NCBI GenBank assembly: GCA_040218795.1
Contig: JAVJQT010000006.1
Span: forward strand, 62,001-126,000
Length of the DNA: 64,000 bases
Direction of reading: 5' to 3'
From: CCMP332 sp040218795
GTDB lineage: Bacteria; Bacteroidota; Bacteroidia; Cytophagales; CCMP332
Shown: positions 35,329-42,577 of the stretch, piece after piece
Numbering within the stretch: position 1 is the stretch's first letter
Layout: each line of letters opens with the position of its first letter
Notes under the pieces: generated by a model
Databases searched by the model: none
Told to the model about the DNA's origin: nothing
What the model saw: only the letters and a program-made list of their open reading frames with translations
Translations under genes and position numbers: made by a program

Positions 35329-36288
35329 ATGCAGTTTCGTACCGAATTAAAGTATCCTAAATCAAAATGGGACATTGATTATAAGTCCAAAATAATCTCT
35401 GTTGGCTCTTGCTTTTCAACGAATATAGCTGAGCGGATGTCTGAATTGCAATTCGACATAGTTAATAACCCCTACGGTACATTTTACAATCCAATTTCAA
35501 TATTCAAAGCGCTTAATTATACAGAATTAGATTTTGAGAATACTTATATAGAAAGAGAAGGTCAATGGATGAGCTTATTATCTCATTCCGATACTTCAGC
35601 TAATGATAAAGAAAGTTTAATCACTCTTTTAAAAGAACGACTTAAATTATTTAATCAAAAAATAAAGTCTGCGGATTATCTATTATTGACCCTGGGCTCA
35701 GCTAAGATATATAAGTATAAAAAAACAGATTTGATAGTGGCCAACTGTCACAAGGTGTCTCAAAATGAATTTGAATCGCGAATTTTAACGGTTGAAGAAA
35801 TTACTCAGGATTTTCGTTCTATACACAGCCGGTTAAGAAAAATAAACCCGAATGTTAAAATTATTATTACTGTAAGTCCTGTACGCTATTTAGCAGATGG
35901 ATTTGAACAAAATAGCATTAGCAAAGCCATGTTAATTGCAGCTGTCCATGAGATATTAAAAGAGTTTGAAAATGTTGAGTATTTCCCTGCTTATGAATTG
36001 GTTTTAGATGATCTTCGGGATTACAGATTTTACAATGAAGACCTGATACACCCAAATTCAATTGCTGTCAAATATGTATTTCAAAAATTTAAAGAATCAT
36101 ACTTTAATGAATCAACCAAACAGCTTGCTCTTAAAGTTTATAAAATTAACAAAGCCCTAAATCATATTCCATTCAACAGAGAATCAAATTCCTACAAAAA
36201 ATTTCTTGATGATCTTAAAGTCAAAATTGACGAAATGTCAAATTATATTGACACCACGCGTTTTAAAGAAAGATTAGCAAAGAAATGA
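35329..36288 (+). CDS. GSCFA-domain protein (SGNH-hydrolase-like)
   Basis: A 319-residue GSCFA family protein, probably a cytoplasmic SGNH/GDSL-related hydrolase of unknown substrate. The eponymous motif reads VGSCFSTNIAERM, followed by NPYGTFYNP, LLTLGSAKIYK, CHKVSQNEFE, VSPVRYLADG and a catalytic-triad-like DLIHPNSIAVKYV near the end. Homologues usually start MKFRTE-, which matches MQFRTELKYP at the ATG at 35329. An upstream TTG at 35296 would run through the terminator hairpin. Where its transcription begins is unclear. Confidence 0.9.
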   Translation: MQFRTELKYPKSKWDIDYKSKIISVGSCFSTNIAERMSELQFDIVNNPYGTFYNPISIFKALNYTELDFENTYIEREGQWMSLLSHSDTSANDKESLITLLKERLKLFNQKIKSADYLLLTLGSAKIYKYKKTDLIVANCHKVSQNEFESRILTVEEITQDFRSIHSRLRKINPNVKIIITVSPVRYLADGFEQNSISKAMLIAAVHEILKEFENVEYFPAYELVLDDLRDYRFYNEDLIHPNSIAVKYVFQKFKESYFNESTKQLALKVYKINKALNHIPFNRESNSYKKFLDDLKVKIDEMSNYIDTTRFKERLAKK

Positions 36289-36289
36289 G

Positions 36290-36589
36290 CTATTTAATGT
36301 ATTTTTCAAATAATGCTTTACCCAGCCCAATTGAAATTCTTGAAGAAATTGGCTGAGTAACTGATTTTTCTGTTCGCAATGCCTCAGAATCATTGGATTT
36401 TTTAAAAGTTTCCGGATTTCCATTTTCCTCAATTGCATCAACTGCTATTTCTTCTTTTTGATTGATATCGTGTCTATCATCGGAAATATTAATTTGAAAA
36501 AAAGTGGATAAGGATTGTGAATAAGTAATTTTGCTTGAAGCAAAAAATATTAATGAAAGAAAGGCCAGAGAAAAAAATGATTTTTTCAT
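36290..36589 (-). CDS. Small exported protein of unknown function
   Basis: A 99-residue protein with a convincing signal peptide (hydrophobic LAFLSLIFFASS, cleavage probably near TYS-QS). The mature 75 residues are polar, rich in Asp, Glu, Lys and Ser, with no cysteine and no recognised domain. It converges on the GSCFA gene with one base between stops. The upstream 169-base gap to the OmpA-type gene is AT-rich and probably holds divergent promoters. It could be a small periplasmic or secreted factor. Confidence 0.6.
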   Translation of the reverse strand: MKKSFFSLAFLSLIFFASSKITYSQSLSTFFQINISDDRHDINQKEEIAVDAIEENGNPETFKKSNDSEALRTEKSVTQPISSRISIGLGKALFEKYIK

Positions 36590-36758
36590 ACTGAATAAAT
36601 TCTATTCCCTGTAAGACAATTCTTATACCAAATTAATAACTATCTGTATATCTGTGTTTTATAAATATTTTATAATAATTGCCAACAACTAAAATGTACG
36701 ATTTGATACACTTATGCTCGGAACTGTACAAATTGAAAGAACTATTTATAAACTTTGA

Positions 36759-38417
36759 ATGGGAATGAAGAAACTCATTTTAATATTAATACTCTTCACT
36801 GCTGTTTCCGAGAAAAATGTTTTATCTCAGAAATTAGAAAATACAGCATTAATAGCTTTGGATAGCATCAATAGTGAATTTGACGATTCTTCACCTTTTG
36901 TTGAAAGTACTTCCAAAACTTTGTTCTTTAGTAAAAGAAATAAAGCTGGAGATACAGACGCGTTTATAGCAGAATGGAATGGTAAAAGCTGGTCCAAAAA
37001 CCCAATATTCTTATCCATTAATAATCGATTTGATAATGAGATATACCATGTAGATTCAAATGGACGCATTTATTTCCAAAAAGCCATATTAAATAACGCA
37101 GGTCAAGCCATATTTGGAATTTTCACCACAGAATTCAAAGATGGAAAATGGTCCGCACCTGTAAGGCAAAGCATAAAATACTTTAATAACAAGTCTAGTG
37201 ATCAATCATTTTGTTTAAATAATCAAGGCGATATAATGCTGATATCTATGCAAAGTTATTTCAGCTATGGTGTAGAAGATATTTATGTATCATTTAGAAA
37301 GGACAACAATTCATGGACTGAGCCAAAGAACCTGGGTAATTCAATTAATACGCCATATGAAGAATTTACGCCTTTTCTGGATGATGATGATCGCACATTG
37401 TTTTTTTCATCAAATGGCCATCCCGGTGGTTTTGGAAGTAAGGATATTTGGGTTTCTTATCGACTGGACAGCACATGGACCAAATGGTCAGCACCCCTAA
37501 ACTTAGGTGCAAATGTAAATACCATGGGAATGGAAATGTCATTTAGGAAGACCGGATTAAGTCAAATTCCATTCCTTGTCGTATCGTCCCGTACCAGCGA
37601 TGGCCAATCAGATATTTTTGGTTTAAAACTCAATCAATCCGATTTGGATTCATTGATCCGGTCAATGAAACCTGTTGAAATAATATATACTTCGATTGAT
37701 ACAGTTGGAGATGGTATTGTGAAAATTGATTCAGGCATCACCATAAACTTGTCTGATACAATGGACACCAATGATTCATTAAATACTCATTTGCTGGACA
37801 GCACGAATAACATCCTTATAATTAGCACTAAAAACCGATCAAACAATCAATCTATTCCGAGTTTGGTTATCTACCAAACAAGATTCAAAAGCGATAGCAA
37901 TTATCTTGCAAGGGACAGTGTTTTAGAAATTAGATGTGAGTGGCTAGACACTGTAGTAATTAATGTAAGATCACAATATTTTCTACCCCAGACCAAAACT
38001 ATCATATTTGAGAATCGCCATTTTGGAATCAAACTGGAAGAAGAAATTTTCCTCGATAGTTTGGAAATAGGCAAAACCATTCAATTTGAACATGTATTGT
38101 TTAAAAGAGGAACCCCTGAACTTCTAGATCAATCAAATGGAGATCTGGATTATGTGGCTCAAATTTTAAATAAAAATGAAGACTTAAATATTCAAATCGC
38201 AGGGCATACGGATAATTCGGGAAATGCTTATCTAAACTTTATATTAAGCGAAAAGAGAGCGAATACAATCAAAAAATATTTAGTAGATAAGGGAATAAAC
38301 CCTGCACGAATTGAAACAAAGGGGTATGGCGGTACCCAACCAATAGCCAGTAATGAAAGCGAAGAAACAATGAAGCTCAACAGACGAGTGGAATTCAAAT
38401 TACTTAAAAACAAATAG
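36759..38417 (+). CDS. OmpA-family protein with PD40-type beta-propeller
   Basis: A 552-residue exported protein. A signal peptide (LILILILFTAVS) is followed by PD40/WD40-like blades (TLFFSKRNKAGDTDAF, LFFSSNGHPGGFGSKDIWVS) up to about residue 300, a linker, and a C-terminal OmpA peptidoglycan-binding domain (about 435-550) with AGHTDNSGNAYLN, LSEKRANTIKKYL and NRRVEFKL. It should sit in the periplasm or outer membrane and hold peptidoglycan. It lacks the TPR and carboxypeptidase-like domains of the related PorE-like protein at 46432-48342. Start could be 36759 or the ATG two codons later. Confidence 0.88.
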   Translation: MGMKKLILILILFTAVSEKNVLSQKLENTALIALDSINSEFDDSSPFVESTSKTLFFSKRNKAGDTDAFIAEWNGKSWSKNPIFLSINNRFDNEIYHVDSNGRIYFQKAILNNAGQAIFGIFTTEFKDGKWSAPVRQSIKYFNNKSSDQSFCLNNQGDIMLISMQSYFSYGVEDIYVSFRKDNNSWTEPKNLGNSINTPYEEFTPFLDDDDRTLFFSSNGHPGGFGSKDIWVSYRLDSTWTKWSAPLNLGANVNTMGMEMSFRKTGLSQIPFLVVSSRTSDGQSDIFGLKLNQSDLDSLIRSMKPVEIIYTSIDTVGDGIVKIDSGITINLSDTMDTNDSLNTHLLDSTNNILIISTKNRSNNQSIPSLVIYQTRFKSDSNYLARDSVLEIRCEWLDTVVINVRSQYFLPQTKTIIFENRHFGIKLEEEIFLDSLEIGKTIQFEHVLFKRGTPELLDQSNGDLDYVAQILNKNEDLNIQIAGHTDNSGNAYLNFILSEKRANTIKKYLVDKGINPARIETKGYGGTQPIASNESEETMKLNRRVEFKLLKNK

Positions 38418-38435
38418 TTGAATTTTATTGATTTT

Positions 38436-38477
38436 ATTACCTAAATGGTAATTATTCCAATAAGCATTACCCTTTTT
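38436..38477 (+). promoter_or_regulatory. Terminator with a competing hairpin (possible attenuator)
   Basis: The order is ATTACC (38436-38441), GGTAAT (38447-38452), ATTACC (38466-38471), then CTTTTT. The second and third segments can pair to make a weak terminator ending in a T-run, while the first and second can pair in an alternative hairpin with a 5-base loop. The two folds exclude each other. Stems are only 6 bases and AT-rich, so chance is possible. It lies between the OmpA/PD40 gene and the YfiR-like gene. Confidence 0.35.
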
Positions 38478-38534
38478 CGCTTCTTCTTTTTAACATTGAA
38501 CTTAGATTATTATTAATTCCATTACTATCGTCAT

Positions 38535-39068
38535 ATGAGATTATTTTATCTCTTTTTAGTGTTATTGCTATTTGTGAATTTCAAATCAGTAAACTACAAT
38601 CCCGGAGAAGAGCAAAGGCTAAAATTTCTTTATTTAAAAAATTTCATAAAGAATATTGAATGGCCGAAAGATTCAAAGAGAAATGAATTTAAAATTGGAA
38701 TTTTAGGTGAAAGGAATATTTACAATAAGATTTCAATGAGCAATATTAAACCTGAACATGCCAATGGCTCTAATATCGCTTATTACTTTTTTGAAGACGC
38801 GGATCATTTACTTGATTGTCAATTAATCTATGTTCCTAATCAAAAATCATATCAATTGGCAAAAGTTGTTAAACACTATCAAAATCAATCAGTATTGATC
38901 GTAAGTGAAGCAACGAATGCCTGTAAAAGAGGGTCAATGATTAATTTCTATAAATCATCTGAAAATAAAATATCATTTGAATACAGTGCTGATGCATTGC
39001 GAAATGCAGGCTTATTATATTCCAGTAATTTTATGGAGCAAGGCAGACTTGTCAATGCAATACAATAA
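38535..39068 (+). CDS. YfiR family protein (DUF4154)
   Basis: A 177-residue exported protein with a signal peptide and the YfiR/DUF4154 pattern: KFLYLKNFIKNIEWPKDS near the mature N-terminus, FKIGILGERNIYNKIS, a central cofactor-free Rossmann-like fold with CQLIYVPNQ, and VLIVSEATNACKRGSMINFY, ending in DALRNAGLLYSSNFM. In Pseudomonas YfiR is a periplasmic repressor of a diguanylate cyclase; no such partner is visible here. A bidirectional terminator follows directly. Confidence 0.85.
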   Translation: MRLFYLFLVLLLFVNFKSVNYNPGEEQRLKFLYLKNFIKNIEWPKDSKRNEFKIGILGERNIYNKISMSNIKPEHANGSNIAYYFFEDADHLLDCQLIYVPNQKSYQLAKVVKHYQNQSVLIVSEATNACKRGSMINFYKSSENKISFEYSADALRNAGLLYSSNFMEQGRLVNAIQ

Positions 39069-39090
39069 AAAGCCCTCCGAAGAGGGCTTT
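39069..39090. terminator. Bidirectional intrinsic terminator
   Basis: AAAGCCCTC (39069-39077), a CGAA loop and GAGGGCTTT (39082-39090) form a perfect 9-base stem between the converging YfiR-like and DUF2911-TPR genes. On the minus strand the stem is followed by a run of five T residues, so it is stronger for the DUF2911 gene. It is the only convincing terminator among the convergent gene pairs in this window. Confidence 0.85.
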
Positions 39091-39100
39091 AAAATTAACT

Positions 39101-40153
39101 TTAGCTGCTGAGTGAGTCAATTGTAGATTTAATCCGATTCTTTTGCTGGTCTGGTGCCATGGTCAATGCTTTCTTGTAATATTTAATTGCTTCTTTCTTA
39201 TTGCCTTTAGTTTGATAGGCCTCCGCAAGACTATCGTATACATTCCATGATTCCGGATAGTCCTTTACATTCTTTTGAAACACTTTAATTGCTGCATCTG
39301 CATCTTTTAGGTTATAAAGTAAACCATAACCGTAGGTGTTCATTGCATTTTCATCAGCCATTGGCATAGCGGTCTCAATTAAAGCATCAGCTTCTTTGGT
39401 TTTTCCTTGCAATCTTAAAATCAAACTCTTAGTGCTCATATTTGCAAAGTTCTTATTAATAGAAATTGATTGATCCGCCCAGGTTAGTCCTTTATCCAGT
39501 GCAATGTTGTTAACAATGGTATAATTAGCAGCATTGTTAAACCCCTGCCAAAAAAATCCGGCAATATTCTTTAAGTATTCATCTTCAATATGTCTGATAA
39601 TGAGTTCATTGGTATTAATTTTTATCGGAAACGAGACTTTAAAAGTAGACCAATGCAAAAAAACATCTGCTCCATTGTTTGAAATATTATCAAATCCATA
39701 AGCTAACCTTTCCTGCGAATAATCTGTCTTTGTCATTTTTGCTTTTAATCGTGTGACGTCATTTTCTTCCGAATAAAAATAACTTCCCCATGACTCATGA
39801 TCATTACTAATAATGACAGTCCAATCCTCTTTGGAAGGAATCATATGTAAACCGTATGTACCGGCTGGTATTGTCTTTTCTCCCAATACTACAGCTTTGT
39901 CAAAGGATATTCTGGTGTTTTCATTTGCCCCTGCTCTCCAAATTTGATCAAATGGAACAAGTTGGCCCAGAATTTCCCTATCATTTACAGCAGGGCGACC
40001 GTAATCAATACTGACAGTGGTAATTCCAATAGTTTGAATAATCTCAGCCCGTGGACTGGCTTGAGGTTGAGTAATTGGTGGTGGCCCCTGTGCATAGGCA
40101 ATTGCAAATACTAATAAAAAGGTAATTGTTGTTAATGTGCGTTTAAGATTCAT
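39101..40153 (-). CDS. DUF2911 protein with C-terminal TPR repeats
   Basis: A 350-residue exported protein. After a signal peptide (AIAYAQ) the DUF2911 domain runs to about residue 180, with VSIDYGRPAVNDREI, IWRAGANENTRISF and PAGTYGLHMIPS. TPR repeats fill the C-terminus (about 270-345), including SWNVYDSLAEAYQTKGNKKEAIKYYKKAL. The domain pair is common in Bacteroidota; the role is unknown. It ends at a bidirectional terminator and is divergent from the 40410 outer-membrane gene across a 256-base gap with repeats. Confidence 0.9.
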   Translation of the reverse strand: MNLKRTLTTITFLLVFAIAYAQGPPPITQPQASPRAEIIQTIGITTVSIDYGRPAVNDREILGQLVPFDQIWRAGANENTRISFDKAVVLGEKTIPAGTYGLHMIPSKEDWTVIISNDHESWGSYFYSEENDVTRLKAKMTKTDYSQERLAYGFDNISNNGADVFLHWSTFKVSFPIKINTNELIIRHIEDEYLKNIAGFFWQGFNNAANYTIVNNIALDKGLTWADQSISINKNFANMSTKSLILRLQGKTKEADALIETAMPMADENAMNTYGYGLLYNLKDADAAIKVFQKNVKDYPESWNVYDSLAEAYQTKGNKKEAIKYYKKALTMAPDQQKNRIKSTIDSLSS

Positions 40154-40220
40154 GATTCTATAGTTTGTTTCACTACCTTATCACAAAGACCATACAAATC
40201 AAGAAAAGGTTAATTAAGGC

Positions 40221-40393
40221 TCATTTAAACACATTATAAGTATTACTACTGTTCATTTAAGAACAGAAAAAATAAAAGCGTACACTATGCTTAAGCTAAA
40301 ACATATATATAATTGTATAATATTTAATTTTCATTTGCTTTGAAATAAGAAAATACTACTTTAGTAGAAGTTAATTTTTAAGCTTTCATTTAA
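40221..40393. repeat. Three TCATTTAA repeats plus two inverted repeats in an intergenic region
   Basis: TCATTTAA occurs at 40221-40228, 40253-40260 and 40386-40393. The middle copy lies within an inverted repeat, CTGTTC (40249-40254) and GAACAG (40261-40266). A second palindrome, CTACTTTAGTAG, is at 40356-40367 and covers the predicted -7 box of the following gene. The elements suggest an operator region, but the motif is short and AT-rich. Confidence 0.35.
40334..40364 (+). promoter_or_regulatory. Promoter of the 40410 barrel/lipoprotein operon
   Basis: TTTG at 40334-40337 and TACTTTAG at 40357-40364 are separated by 19 bases, matching the Bacteroidota promoter consensus with one mismatch in the -7 box. 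Transcription would start near 40371, about 40 bases before the ATG at 40410. The -7 box overlaps the palindrome CTACTTTAGTAG. Confidence 0.5.
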
Positions 40394-40409
40394 ATAAAAC
40401 TTATTCAGT

Positions 40410-41267
40410 ATGAAAAAATTACTACTTGTTTTGGTATCAGTTGTGTTTTTGTCTGAAATGACATTTGCTCAACTATCTCAACGTCAGAGCAATCCTTCAA
40501 ATTACTCTACTGGTACAAGACCATTAGCCGGTGACATGGGTATATTTTTAGCCGTAGATGTATTTGATGCTCAAAGTATTCTTGAAGATATAGCGGGTGA
40601 TGAAAATCCTTCTGATGAATTGGAAGTTCCAAATTTCTCACTTGTTAATTTCAAGTATTATAATTCCAATGACGTTGTATACAGAATCGGATTGGTTGCA
40701 GCAAAAGACAAATCAGTTGAAAAAGGAGACTTATTCTTTGCCACTGGAACTGCACCTCAGCCAACAGATATCGTTCGGATAGAGTCTAAGAATTCCGAAA
40801 GGGATTATGCTGTTAAGCCAGGTATTGAGAAGCACTTTAACCCAACTAACCTAATTGACATCTATGTAGGAGTCGAAGCGCTATTGGGAACACACATTCA
40901 GAGATCAATTAACTCTCAGGAAAGAAATGATGGTAACACTATCTTAAATGATGTAAAAGGTACCTCATTGCTTTACGGAGCAGGCGGGTTTGTGGGAATG
41001 CAGTTTTTTATCGCTGATTTACCTTTAGCATTGGGACTAGAGTACGGAATAATAGGAAAGGGTTATGCTTTCAAAAGATATAAAGTGGTTCAGGAGCAAG
41101 ACGATGGTACAGGAACTTTCGTGAGCAATGAATTTTTTGTGCGTCCAGGCGATATTTCTGCATTTAATGGAGGAGCTGCCGTGCCGCTTTTTGAATCATT
41201 AAGTTCAAGAACCTACAATCTTGATAATCAAGTGCGTGTAACATTGAGTTACTTCTTTTCTAACTAA
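40410..41267 (+). CDS. Outer-membrane beta-barrel protein of unknown function
   Basis: A 285-residue exported protein: signal peptide ending MTFA-QL, then alternating strands typical of a small outer-membrane barrel (LVNFKYYNSNDVVYRIGLVA, LIDIYVGVEALLG, GAGGFVGMQFFIADLPLALG) and a C-terminal strand VRVTLSYFFSN with aromatic residues near the end. No named family is recognised. It is first of three adjacent genes, followed after 21 bases by a lipoprotein gene. A good promoter lies upstream. Confidence 0.75.
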   Translation: MKKLLLVLVSVVFLSEMTFAQLSQRQSNPSNYSTGTRPLAGDMGIFLAVDVFDAQSILEDIAGDENPSDELEVPNFSLVNFKYYNSNDVVYRIGLVAAKDKSVEKGDLFFATGTAPQPTDIVRIESKNSERDYAVKPGIEKHFNPTNLIDIYVGVEALLGTHIQRSINSQERNDGNTILNDVKGTSLLYGAGGFVGMQFFIADLPLALGLEYGIIGKGYAFKRYKVVQEQDDGTGTFVSNEFFVRPGDISAFNGGAAVPLFESLSSRTYNLDNQVRVTLSYFFSN

Positions 41268-41288
41268 TTGAAAAAAACAGAATCTGAT

Positions 41289-41747
41289 ATGCATAATTTT
41301 TTGAAAAATCAAAAATACAGTATGCTGCTGATCGCACTTGTGATTGTTATATCATCGTGTGGTAGAGGTGTATTTATTAAAAAGAGTATTCAAGGTTCAC
41401 CTTTGAATGCCTCTGTGGATTTGAGATTATTCTGGAATGATTTTGAATACATTGGTGAAATTGATGGTACAATTAGTTATACCCAATATGCTTGGGGAAC
41501 AAGAAGATACCATGAACCAAGATTTAATAATCTAACCAGAACAACATTTCTTACTTTTAATGGAAGAAGTTTCCTTCCTATCCAAAATGCTCCTTTAAGC
41601 AGGGCACTTTATGACGCTCAGGAAAAGTATCCTGATCTGGAATTCATAATTCCTTATCAGGTAAATGAGGAAATTCAAAGAATGTTCATGGGTAGGAAAA
41701 TAACAATTAATGTTAAAGCTAAAGCTTATAAGTTAAAACAGAATTAG
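41289..41747 (+). CDS. Small lipoprotein of unknown function
   Basis: A protein of about 152 residues with a clear lipoprotein leader: hydrophobic LLIALVIVI then ISSCGRG, so Cys is the lipidated residue. The mature part has no recognised domain; it contains SVDLRLFWNDFEYIGEIDG and a Trp/Tyr-rich stretch TQYAWGTRRYHEP. I use the ATG at 41289; a TTG directly after the previous stop (41268) would add seven polar residues before the leader. It belongs with the barrel and the next lipoprotein as one unit. Confidence 0.7.
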   Translation: MHNFLKNQKYSMLLIALVIVISSCGRGVFIKKSIQGSPLNASVDLRLFWNDFEYIGEIDGTISYTQYAWGTRRYHEPRFNNLTRTTFLTFNGRSFLPIQNAPLSRALYDAQEKYPDLEFIIPYQVNEEIQRMFMGRKITINVKAKAYKLKQN

Positions 41748-41770
41748 CATTGATTAAGCAATTTATTAAA

Positions 41771-42577
41771 ATGAATGCCAATCTGCTTATTGCAATTGGC
41801 ATTCTTCTTATACCCCTATCCTGTAACGACGACAATGACTTTTTGATACTTGATGTTGTTCCTCAGGATATTTTTAAAGTTTATCCTATTGATGAACCGG
41901 TAATATTCTTCACCCGTTCTCAAAGCTCTACAGATAATTTAAGCAGATTTACAATTGCTGTGAGAGAAGAAAATGAAGTTAATCGAAGCATTGTGCTTGA
42001 TACTTCAATTTCCGGAAGTTTTTTTGAATACAACTATGGCTTCCCAAGACCATTGGATCAATCAAGAGAATATGATTTTGAATTCAAGGTATACAGCAGC
42101 GATGGAAAATCAACCACGCAATTTCGATCCGCTCTAATAATTTATGATTCCTTAGAAGTTCCTCTTACAGAAACCACAGGTCATAGAATTTATCCGAAAC
42201 TCACTCAAAATCCCGATGGATTTGATTTGATAAATAGAGTTGCAGTATTTACGGATACGGCTCTTCTGGATACAAATACAGTAGATATTTATGAATTGGC
42301 AGACACTACAGTAAATCTTACCAGAATCTGGAGAAGTAAAACCAATGGCAAATTTGTTCGGTTTAATGGCTTTGATTATCCCAATGCAACCTTGTCTAAA
42401 TTAATAGAGGCATACGAATCAGGTCAGAAGCTTGATCAAATGATAAATATCCAGGAAGATGATATAATTATTTTTCACTCAAGTGAAAGAGCCCTTTATG
42501 CCGCAATTAAAATTGATGAAATAGAAAGCGGCGACTCTGTCACCAATGCATTTTACGAGTTCAATTTGAAAAAATGA
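41771..42577 (+). CDS. Lipoprotein of unknown function
   Basis: A protein of about 268 residues with a lipoprotein leader ending LIPLSCNDD. The mature part looks like one or two beta-sandwich domains (SRFTIAVREENEVNRSIVLD, DFEFKVYSSDGKSTTQF) but matches no family I recognise. I use the ATG at 41771 in preference to a TTG at 41750. The 3' end overlaps the converging CHASE2 gene by 25 bases. With the two upstream genes it may form an envelope complex. Confidence 0.7.
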   Translation: MNANLLIAIGILLIPLSCNDDNDFLILDVVPQDIFKVYPIDEPVIFFTRSQSSTDNLSRFTIAVREENEVNRSIVLDTSISGSFFEYNYGFPRPLDQSREYDFEFKVYSSDGKSTTQFRSALIIYDSLEVPLTETTGHRIYPKLTQNPDGFDLINRVAVFTDTALLDTNTVDIYELADTTVNLTRIWRSKTNGKFVRFNGFDYPNATLSKLIEAYESGQKLDQMINIQEDDIIIFHSSERALYAAIKIDEIESGDSVTNAFYEFNLKK

